This document shows, one piece after another, positions 57,369 to 63,747 of a stretch of 64,000 nt of DNA; the stretch's first letter is position 1, and every line of letters begins with the position of its first letter. The DNA is from Thalassotalea_B piscium_A (GTDB lineage Bacteria > Pseudomonadota > Gammaproteobacteria > Enterobacterales > Alteromonadaceae): positions 1,860,001 through 1,924,000 of the forward strand of contig CP186339.1 in NCBI GenBank assembly GCA_049347715.1. The letters are read 5' to 3'. The notes beneath the pieces were generated by a model. It saw only the letters and a list, made by a program, of their open reading frames with translations, was not told the DNA's origin and ran no database searches. The position numbers and the translations under genes were made by a program.

Positions 57369-57717
57369 TATTTAGAAAAGCCGCTACTTGTTAGCGGCTT
57401 TTTGCTTTTTAACGTTTAATAAATAAAGGATTAGGGTTTGTAGCGTTAAACCTTCGAGTAGAGTTCAAACCTTTATCTCATTACTATATTTAGAAAAGCC
57501 GCTACTTGTTAGCGGCTTTTTGCTTTTTAACGTTTAATAATTAAAGGATTAGGGTTTGTAGCGCTAAACCTTCAAGTAGAGTTCAAATTTTTATCTCACC
57601 GCCATATTTAGAAAAGCCGCTACTTGTTAGCGGCTTTTTGCTTTTTAATGTTTAATAAATAAAGGAATAGGGTTTGTAGCGTTAAACCTCCGAGAAGTGA
57701 AAGGTCTCCATCTAAGG
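57369..57717 (+). repeat. Three 118-bp tandem repeats of tRNA-Ser 3' end plus terminator
   Basis: Units start at 57369, 57487 and 57605 (period 118). Each begins tatttagaaaagccgctac, contains the terminator hairpin AAAAGCCGCTA/TTAGCGGCTTTTT, then a spacer and a degenerate copy of the tRNA variable arm, T arm and 3' acceptor (GGGTTTGTAGC..., GAGTTCAAA, ATCTCA). The second copy keeps ATCTCACCGCCA exactly, and the third decays after 57690. The arrangement recalls the rtT repeats after tyrT in E. coli. No protein is supported here. Confidence 0.9.
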
Positions 57718-57759
57718 GATAGTTATACCCTCATAGTGTTTATTATTTTTTCTAAGTGT

Positions 57760-58011
57760 CTATTCCACGATTTCACTAGCTCTAGAAGCTAATTCTTTAG
57801 CGGTTCTACGAGCAACAGTCATTAACAAAATACGATCAGGTGATAACAACACTTACAACAAGTTTTGCAGTCTATGAGCCAGGGGCTTCGTTTTCCCCTT
57901 TCCCGCACCAGCGATAATAAGCAAAGGCGATAAATCTTGGTTCTCTTTTGCGGGAACGCCAAAGTTCACTACTTCTTGTTGTAGTTGATTAAGCTGTAAT
58001 GTATCAAACAT
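57760..58011 (-). pseudogene. Remnant of a UvrD/Rep-family helicase N-terminus
   Basis: From the ATG at 58011 the frame reads LNQLQQEVVNFGVPAKEN, then PLLIIAGAGKGKTKPLAHRLQNLL and a stop. GAGKGKT is a Walker A motif of UvrD-type helicases (usually GAGTGKT), and QLNQLQQEVV is the Q-motif region. In another frame after the stop the next family segment continues: PDRILLMTVARRTAKELASRA. At least one frameshift is present, and everything after motif Ia is missing. It retains its promoter with a LexA box. Confidence 0.8.
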
Positions 58012-58068
58012 AGTATTTCGTCCAAACTAAACTATTGAGCTAATGTATATAACAACAAATCACCAGTA

Positions 58069-58084
58069 CTGTAAATAAATACAG
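58069..58084. promoter_or_regulatory. LexA box upstream of the helicase relic
   Basis: CTGTAAATAAATACAG matches CTGT-N8-ACAG exactly. On the minus strand a promoter TTTACA-N17-TTATAT overlaps it, pointing at the UvrD relic. On the plus strand TATAAT directly follows the box. Confidence 0.75.
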
Positions 58085-58387
58085 GTATAATGAGTTTTGT
58101 CAAAAATGACCACTTTTTGGTCCTACTAAATATTTTTTAAAAACTCGCTTTGTTTTTTATGAATTTGTAAGTGATTAATTTTTAGTAGAAATTTTTTTCC
58201 AAATAATATTTAATAGGGTACAAGTAATTCTCGCTAAAAGAATTCTCACTTTGTTTACGGAGAAGCAATGAAAACTCAACCAAACAATGGATGTTTTATC
58301 TATTTAAATCAATTATCTAGCTTACCTATAAAGTCAGTACTTCAAAAGAGTGTCTGGGACTTTATACTAAATGCTCGATAATAAGCG
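58085..58387. other. Left edge of the cassette array
   Basis: A gene-poor stretch before the first cassette. A 37-codon frame, MKTQPNNGCFIYLNQLSS to a TAA at 58268-58381, has a good ribosome site (cggagaagca) but no recognised family. It ends six bases before the core site GTTATATGC (58387-58395). I cannot fold a convincing attC upstream of that core, so this could be an attI-like end, a degenerate attC, or a deletion junction. No integrase gene is present. Confidence 0.45.
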
Positions 58388-58396
58388 TTATATGCT

Positions 58397-58726
58397 ATGA
58401 AATATTTTGCACCGTTTGTATTATTACTAATGATTTTAGGCTGCTCTAGGGAAGTTAAAGAAGCGGATAGGATCACTTATTGGAAAAATGATTTTTCTAC
58501 AACAGTACAACTTGGTTCTTCCTATGAAGAAATAAAGAGTTGGTCATTATCACATCAAATCCCTTTCGAGGTGACTTCAAATGAAAATGAATACACTCTT
58601 GTCTTAGAAGTAAAAAAAGAAAATAGTATTGTATGTGTTGATTGGACTTATATTTTATCATTCCAATTAAATGCTAAAAATGAGCTTGTAAAATACGATA
58701 TAAATAGACATGGTAGGTGTCTGTAA
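58397..58726 (+). CDS. Cassette 1: small lipoprotein of unknown function
   Basis: 109 residues with a lipoprotein signal (lipobox ILGC, Cys16) and a mature domain of about 90 residues with two further cysteines (VCVDW, GRC) but no recognised family. It starts two bases after the cassette boundary motif GTTATATGC. Four bases after its stop codon comes GCATATAAC, the exact complement of the cassette start and the left core of its attC. The rest of the attC is displaced by an IS110 element. Expression would depend on a promoter further left. Confidence 0.65.
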   Translation: MKYFAPFVLLLMILGCSREVKEADRITYWKNDFSTTVQLGSSYEEIKSWSLSHQIPFEVTSNENEYTLVLEVKKENSIVCVDWTYILSFQLNAKNELVKYDINRHGRCL

Positions 58727-58729
58727 ATC

Positions 58730-58740
58730 GCATATAACAA
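58730..58740 (+). other. attC of cassette 1, left fragment
   Basis: GCATATAACAA is perfectly complementary over nine bases to the cassette start at 58387-58395. The attC is split by IS110 copy 1 and resumes at 60279. Confidence 0.8.
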
Positions 58741-58769
58741 CACGCCCTGAGGTGGACAACTAGTAAAAT

Positions 58770-60032
58770 TTAACTATTTATTGCAAATTTTAATAGTGGC
58801 GAACCTCTCCGTTTTAGCGCTTCTAAATATTTTGACTCATCGTAAGGTGTGCTGGTTTTCCAACACTTAAATAATATTCTTATCCACTTAAAAGCGAGTG
58901 CTCTGATAATGATATTATGTGATTTTCCTTTATGTTTTTGTTGTTCATAATAAGCTTTAGCCCAAAATGAATATCGTGTTGAAAACCCAGCCCACTCCAC
59001 AAAAGTTTGTCTTAAAAAAGTAGGACAACTGTATCGCCAATGCGTCCACATTTTCTTACCGCTTCGTTCAATCACTGGTGCAATACCTGCGTACTTTTGC
59101 AGTTCTGATGCGTCATTATAACGGTCTCTATTACTCCCAAAAGCGACCAATAAACGTGGGGCAAGTTGTGGTCCTGCACCTGGAAAACTATCAAATATCA
59201 CTTTATCATCTTGTGCTTTATAGGCTTTTTTTATTGCTTTATCTAGCGTTTCAATGCCTTTTAGTAATACTTTGAATTGTGTGATGAGTACTTCGACTAA
59301 ACATTTGTTTGGTTCTATTACGCCGATGTCTTCGGTTAACGGCATCGCGTTTTTTATACTTACAATACGTGCGTCATTCACTTGGGCATAATGGGAGTTG
59401 TGGCTGTTAAAAAAGTCGATGAGCGTTTGTTTTCTTGCTTTTTTAACATGAGCAAGAGAAGGCCATCTACTGATAAAGTCACAGAAGATAATAGTGTCTT
59501 TTTCTGTAAACCATTCAAGGGCTTGTGGGTAGTAATTCTTTAATGTGGCGGTAATTTTATTAGATAAGTTAACGCTGTCTTGCACCAAGCTTCGTCGATA
59601 TTCAACCAACTGAGAGAGTGAACGCATCGCCGGTGATTCGGGTTCAATGGTGTTTAGTTTTTCCATATGTAAGGTCAAAATTTCAACTTGTATTAGTGCA
59701 TCAGATGGATCATCTTTAGCCCCACTCGGGGTAAAGGCTTTACGATATTTAGCAACGGTAGAAGGGTTGATAGTAAACAAAATAAGATGGTCATATTTTG
59801 ATAACGCATAAATGAGAGGGCCTTTTTTTAGCTCACAAGCGACAGCAATTTTTTTGTTTGGGTAACGCTGTTTAAGACTCATTGCCCATTCGTGAAGCGC
59901 TTCGGGTTTACTTTTTATAATACTGTAATGGTATTTTTTTGTGTGGTTGGGGTGTTCACAAATATCATGTTTTTTATCTGCCCAATCGATACCGATTAAA
60001 GCAGCGAAATTATCAACGTTATAGACTTTCAT
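58770..60032 (-). CDS. IS110-family DEDD transposase, intact
   Basis: 420 residues. The N-terminal RuvC-like domain has the acidic residues in LIGIDWADKKHD (Asp15), ACELKKGPL and KDDPSDALIQVE (DxxxD). The C-terminal transposase_20 domain has SFPGAGPQLAPRLLVAFG and the likely catalytic serine in HWRYSCPTFLRQ. It catalyses RNA-guided or site-specific recombination of the IS110 type and not DDE transposition. It differs from copy 2 by about eight base changes and one base that is missing in copy 2. Confidence 0.93.
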   Translation of the reverse strand: MKVYNVDNFAALIGIDWADKKHDICEHPNHTKKYHYSIIKSKPEALHEWAMSLKQRYPNKKIAVACELKKGPLIYALSKYDHLILFTINPSTVAKYRKAFTPSGAKDDPSDALIQVEILTLHMEKLNTIEPESPAMRSLSQLVEYRRSLVQDSVNLSNKITATLKNYYPQALEWFTEKDTIIFCDFISRWPSLAHVKKARKQTLIDFFNSHNSHYAQVNDARIVSIKNAMPLTEDIGVIEPNKCLVEVLITQFKVLLKGIETLDKAIKKAYKAQDDKVIFDSFPGAGPQLAPRLLVAFGSNRDRYNDASELQKYAGIAPVIERSGKKMWTHWRYSCPTFLRQTFVEWAGFSTRYSFWAKAYYEQQKHKGKSHNIIIRALAFKWIRILFKCWKTSTPYDESKYLEALKRRGSPLLKFAINS

Positions 60033-60278
60033 TTTTGAGCTCCGGCTAGTAAAGTGACAGGTGGAATATGCTTAAATCTCGTTTCTCGCAGGTCTTATAG
60101 ATAGTCGTGGTTGGCGATCCCTGAGTATGCGTTTTGAAATGAGTTGCTCTGTTGGTTCGAACGTCTTGTTAGAAACATTGGATGTTTGCCATTCAATATT
60201 CGTAACCAACAGGAGCATGTTCCACTTAATATAATAATAAGTTACTTTATGAGATTAAGTGGCTTGGTCGAACTATAA
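60033..60278 (-). ncRNA. Candidate bridge/seeker RNA region of IS110 copy 1
   Basis: A 246-bp non-coding 5' end in transposase orientation. It contains CTAACAAG (60165-60172), equal to the attC target across the insertion point, and CTATAAG (60094-60100), equal to the element's own right end plus the first flanking G. These are the two guide types expected in an IS110 bridge RNA. No fold was computed. Confidence 0.45.
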
Positions 60279-60372
60279 GCAATTCAACAAGGACAAAAAA
60301 CAGTTGGCTTTTTGTTCACTACGTTCACTTATTTTAGCCAACTACTTTTTGCCTGTTAATTGGGCGTTAGCC
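60279..60372 (+). other. attC of cassette 1, right part
   Basis: GCAATTCAACAAGGAC..., CAGTTGGC pairing with GCCAACT, and TTTTTGCCTGTTAATT then GGGCGTTAGCC. With the TAACAA before the IS it rebuilds a normal folded attC of about 100 bp. The next cassette begins at 60367. Confidence 0.88.
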
Positions 60373-60389
60373 AACATTAAGGATAGTCT

Positions 60390-61196
60390 GTGCATTATAA
60401 TAATATGGTCGCTATATTTGTTGATATTATTGGATACAAAAATACGACTGATTTTGATCAAAAGTATGAACTTCACAGGCTTTTTCATGAGGAAGTAGCC
60501 ATCCATGAGGAGCGTCAATTAGACATCCCACATGTGATTTATGACAGGAAAGTTTTTGGTTTTTCTGATTGTGCATTCTTTTTCTTTTACTACAAAGATG
60601 GTATCGAAGAGTCAAGGAAAGACAATACTCAACTTTCATATATTGCAGCCTATAATGTGTCTTTAACCATTTTAAGGCTCATGGAAAAAGGTTACTTAGC
60701 AAGAGGAGGGTTAACGTTTGGTGAAGTGTTTATTGATGACTTAGGCTTCTTTGGCCCTGCTGTTGAGCGTGCTCATGAAATTGAGTCAAAAGAAGCGTTT
60801 TTTCCTAGATTGCAATTTGATCATGATATAGGAAAAAAGATTTATGAGTGGGAACACGACTTATCTAATAAAGATCCTGCATTACTTGATATGTACACAG
60901 ATGTCCCATATGTATCAGAGCAAGAAGATAGCTCATACTTTGTTAATCCTTTTAATGTACTTCAAAAAAGTTCTGAGCTAACCGTAGGCTCAGCAGAAAC
61001 AATAACTCTTGATTCTGTAAAGCGGTCAGTATTAGAAAGAGCTGATAAAGACCTCATTGAATACGCTAATAACGAAAAAATCACAAAGAAACTGGAATGG
61101 ATTAAAAAGTACACGCTTAGTAAACCATTTCTATTAAAGGAAAGTATTTCACCGTATTCGTTTAGCTTTATGAAGGCGCCAAATAATGTAGGCTAA
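60390..61196 (+). CDS. Cassette 2: class III nucleotide-cyclase-like protein
   Basis: 268 residues from a GTG with aaggatag upstream; an ATG at 60405 is the alternative. The sequence follows the class III adenylate/guanylate cyclase core: VAIFVDIIGYKNT (Asp12, metal site 1), FGFSDCAFFFF (second metal Asp near 58), RGGLTFGEVFI (about 105) and FFGPAVERAHEIESKEAFFPRL (about 120-141), the counterpart of the GdtVN.AaRLe.A segment. It has no membrane or sensor domain. Stand-alone cyclases of this look occur in Pycsar-type phage defence, but no effector gene is adjacent. The stop TAA lies inside its attC (ggctaac), as is usual for cassettes. Confidence 0.62.
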   Translation: MHYNNMVAIFVDIIGYKNTTDFDQKYELHRLFHEEVAIHEERQLDIPHVIYDRKVFGFSDCAFFFFYYKDGIEESRKDNTQLSYIAAYNVSLTILRLMEKGYLARGGLTFGEVFIDDLGFFGPAVERAHEIESKEAFFPRLQFDHDIGKKIYEWEHDLSNKDPALLDMYTDVPYVSEQEDSSYFVNPFNVLQKSSELTVGSAETITLDSVKRSVLERADKDLIEYANNEKITKKLEWIKKYTLSKPFLLKESISPYSFSFMKAPNNVG

Positions 61197-61289
61197 CAAG
61201 CTGTTAAACAAGGACAAAAAACAGTTGGTTTTACTCCTTCGTCGCTAATTTTAACCAACTATTTTTTGCCTGTTAACAGGGCGTTAGCT
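61191..61289 (+). other. attC of cassette 2, intact
   Basis: It starts GGCTAACAAGCTGTTAAACAAGG, has CAGTTGG paired with CCAACT in the stem, and ends TTTTTTGCCTGTTAACAGGGCGTTAGCT. GGCTAAC (61191-61197) is the complement of the cassette 2 start GTTAGCC. This is the empty-site control for the IS110 target: TAACAAGC is uninterrupted. Confidence 0.92.
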
Positions 61290-61293
61290 TACT

Positions 61294-61788
61294 ATGAAAC
61301 TATTGAGCATTATTCTAATATTTTTTACATCGCATGCTTATTCCTGTACTGGTACAGGAGAGCTTGAGACAAGATCTGACAATTATATTTTCAGCCAACA
61401 GTTATCTAAGGCTGATTCCATTGTTGTTGCTGAATTAGTGAGAGTATACGATTATCCCGATATTTATGGTCTGGACATGTCAAAAAATGACGGGGTTGTA
61501 TTTAAAGGCACAGAAGTTATAAAGGGGAACTTCCCTAGCTATATCGATGGTCAATTGCAGTTATCTACTTACTGTATGCAGCGGAGAATTCACCCAGCAC
61601 ATAAGCAAGTTGGTCCAGCTAATTGGTCAACAAATTATGAAATAGGAAAAGAATACATTCTAATCACATCAGTATCAAAATCTCGAGATGACTTTAATAT
61701 TGAGCATGGACTTATTTTAAAAGATGGATTGTTTGTTCTTGCTGAGTTAAAAAGTAAGCTAACAACACGCCCTGAGGTGGACAACTAG
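61294..61788 (+). CDS. Cassette 3: small exported protein with IS-altered C-terminus
   Basis: 164 residues: a signal peptide (about 1-17, HAYS), then a domain starting CTGTGELE with the pattern ADSIVVAELVRV ... VVFKGTEVIKG, which resembles TIMP/NTR-like OB folds. The call is tentative. The start is ten bases after the cassette boundary. The natural stop would have been TAA in AACAAGCTGTTAA of the attC. IS110 copy 2 inserted after TAACAA, so the last eight residues (TTRPEVDN region) and the TAG stop at 61786 are encoded by the IS end. Confidence 0.65.
   Translation: MKLLSIILIFFTSHAYSCTGTGELETRSDNYIFSQQLSKADSIVVAELVRVYDYPDIYGLDMSKNDGVVFKGTEVIKGNFPSYIDGQLQLSTYCMQRRIHPAHKQVGPANWSTNYEIGKEYILITSVSKSRDDFNIEHGLILKDGLFVLAELKSKLTTRPEVDN
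61754..61765 (+). other. attC of cassette 3, left fragment
   Basis: GTAAGCTAAC is a perfect 10-base complement of the cassette 3 start GTTAGCTTAC (61283-61292), followed by AA and then IS110 copy 2. The attC resumes at 63303-63320 and is then cut again by an IS3 element. Confidence 0.85.
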
Positions 61789-61794
61789 TAAAAT

Positions 61795-63056
61795 TTAACT
61801 ATTTATTGCAAATTTTAATAGTGGCGAACCTCTCCGTTTTAGCGCTTCTAAATATTTTGACTCATCGTAAGGTGTGCTGGTTTTCCAACACTTAAATAAT
61901 ATTCTTATCCACTTAAAAGCGAGTGCTCTGATAATGATATTATGTGATTTTCCTTTATGTTTTTGTTGCTCATAATAAGCTTTAGCCCAAAATGAATATC
62001 GTGTTGAAAACCCAGCCCACTCCACAAAAGTTTGTCTTAAAAAAGTAGGACAACTGTATCGCCAATGCGTCCACATTTTCTTACCGCTTCGTTCAATCAC
62101 TGGTGCAATACCTGCGTACTTTTGCAGTTCTGATGCGTCATTATAACGGTCTCTATTACTCCCAAAAGCGACCAATAAACGTGGGGCAAGTGTGGTCCTG
62201 CACCTGGAAAACTATCAAATATCACTTTATCATCTTGTGCTTTATAGGCTTTTTTTATTGCTTTATCTAGCGTTTCAATGCCTTTTAGTAATACTTTGAA
62301 TTGTGTGATGAGTACTTCGACTAAACATTTGTTTGGTTCTATTACGCCGATGTCTTCGGTTAACGGCATCGCGTTTTTTATACTTACAATACGTGCGTCA
62401 TTCACTTGGGCATAATGGGAGTTGTGGCTGTTAAAAAAGTCGATGAGTGTTTGTTTTCTTGCTTTTTTAACATGAGCAAGTGAAGGCCATCTACTGATAA
62501 AATCACAGAAGATAATAGTGTCTTTTTCTGTAAACCATTCAAGGGCTTGTGGGTAGTAATTCTTTAATGTGGCGGTAATTTTATTAGATAAGTTAACGCT
62601 GTCTTGCACCAAGCTTCGTCGATATTCAACCAACTGTGAGAGTGAACGCATCGCCGGTGATTCGGGTTCAATGGTGTTTAGTTTTTCCATATGTAAGGTT
62701 AAAATTTCAACTTGTATTAGTGCATCAGATGGATCATCTTTAGCCCCACTCGGGGTAAAGGCTTTACGATATTTAGCAACGGTAGAAGGGTTGATAGTAA
62801 ACAAAATAAGATGGTCATATTTTGATAATGCATAAATGAGAGGGCCTTTTTTTAGCTCACAAGCGACAGCAATTTTTTTGTTTGGGTAACGCTGTTTAAG
62901 ACTCATTGCCCATTCGTGAAGCGCTTCGGGTTTACTTTTTATAATACTGTAATGGTATTTTTTTGTGTGGTTGGGGTGTTCACAAATATCATGTTTTTTA
63001 TCTGCCCAATCGATACCGATTAAAGCAGCGAAATTATCAACGTTATAGACTTTCAT
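61795..63056 (-). pseudogene. IS110 transposase, frameshifted copy
   Basis: The same protein as copy 1 up to SFPGAGP (about residue 293), where one T is missing (caagtgtgg against caagttgtgg). The frame then changes and ends early, and the C-terminal half continues in another frame at 61795-62175 from LVAFGSNRD. The catalytic serine is therefore separated from the DEDD domain. This copy could move only with transposase supplied by copy 1. Confidence 0.92.
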
Positions 63057-63302
63057 TTTTGAGCTCCTGCTAGTAAAGTGACAGGTGGAATATGCTTAAA
63101 TCTCGTTTCTCGCAGGTCTTATAGATAGTCGTGGTTGGCGATCCCTGAGTATGCGTTTTGAAATGAGTTGCTCTGTTGGTTCGAACGTCTTGTTAGAAAC
63201 ATTGGATGTTTGCCATTCAATATTCGTAACCAACAGGAGCATGTTCCACTTAATATAATAATAAGTTACTTTATGAGATTAAGTGGCTTGGTCGAACTAT
63301 AA
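63057..63302 (-). ncRNA. Candidate bridge/seeker RNA region of IS110 copy 2
   Basis: Same layout as copy 1; CTAACAAG lies at 63189-63196 and CTATAAG at 63118-63124, both in transposase orientation. Confidence 0.42.
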
Positions 63303-63320
63303 GCTGTTAAACAAGGACAA
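63303..63320 (+). other. attC of cassette 3, middle fragment between two IS elements
   Basis: GCTGTTAAACAAGGACAA equals the corresponding part of the intact attC at 61199-61216 and is then broken by the left end of an IS3-family element. Confidence 0.85.
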
Positions 63321-63372
63321 TGTAGTTCCCCCGTTTTAGTGGACACCTCCTCATCACATTGAGGAGGCTAAA

Positions 63373-63747
63373 ATGCCTAAGTATACCCAACCTAGAAAAA
63401 CATGGTTTTACCCAGTTAGTTTCAAAATTAAAGCCGTCGAGTTAAGCTTAAGAGACGATGTGTTATCAAAGGATATTGCTCAGGCGCTCGATATACATCC
63501 GTTAATGCTGTCGCGTTGGCGTAAAGAATATCGAGAAGGTAAGTTTTCAATCAAACCGCGCTATAACAGCAATAGTGAACTTATGGCTAATATCCCAAAT
63601 AAAAAAGAACTTAATAAAATCAAGCAGCTGGAAAAAGAAAATGAACGTTTAAAGCTGGAGAATGATTTACTAAAAAAGTGGCAACGGTATCTAGCGGAAG
63701 TCCATCAGAGCAATTTGGATTCATCCAAAAGGTCGGACAAGCCTTAG
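63373..63747 (+). CDS. IS3-family transposase OrfA
   Basis: 124 residues. It has a helix-turn-helix DNA-binding domain (about 14-60, with DVLSKDIAQALDIHPLMLSRWRKEYREG) followed by a leucine-zipper-like coiled coil (about 75-105, LEKENERLKLENDLLKKW). The ATG has gaggagg upstream. OrfB follows in the -1 frame, overlapping from 63678, as usual for programmed frameshifting in IS3 elements. Confidence 0.9.
   Translation: MPKYTQPRKTWFYPVSFKIKAVELSLRDDVLSKDIAQALDIHPLMLSRWRKEYREGKFSIKPRYNSNSELMANIPNKKELNKIKQLEKENERLKLENDLLKKWQRYLAEVHQSNLDSSKRSDKP

Larger units (their letters stand above)
58741..60278 (-). mobile_element. IS110-family element, copy 1, inserted in attC
   Basis: 1538 bp, with ends defined by comparison with copy 2 and with the intact attC at 61191. 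The target TAACAA|GC is split without a visible target duplication; AA occurs at both junctions, as expected if donor and target share a short core. The layout is a 29-bp 3' end, the transposase on the minus strand and a long 246-bp non-coding 5' end. There are no long terminal inverted repeats, as usual for the family. Confidence 0.9.
61766..63302 (-). mobile_element. IS110-family element, copy 2, inserted in attC
   Basis: 1537 bp, over 99% identical to copy 1, with the same orientation and the same position after TAACAA of an attC. One base shorter because of a single-base deletion near 62190. Confidence 0.9.

Noticed and set aside
57369..57717. CRISPR array
   Set aside because: The 118-bp units are near-identical along most of their length and contain tRNA 3' sequence and terminators. 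There are no short repeats with unique spacers and no cas genes.
58741..60278. Clear sub-terminal inverted repeats marking an IS1111-group element
   Set aside because: CCTGAGGTGGACAA near the left end and TATTAAGTGGAACA (reverse) near the right agree at only about 7 of 11 positions, and the right one lies about 50 bp inside the element. That is too weak to classify the element.
60259..60498. A 79-codon frame over the attC and start of cassette 2
   Set aside because: It overlaps the cyclase-like gene in another frame and runs across the IS/attC junction. It has no family and no ribosome site.
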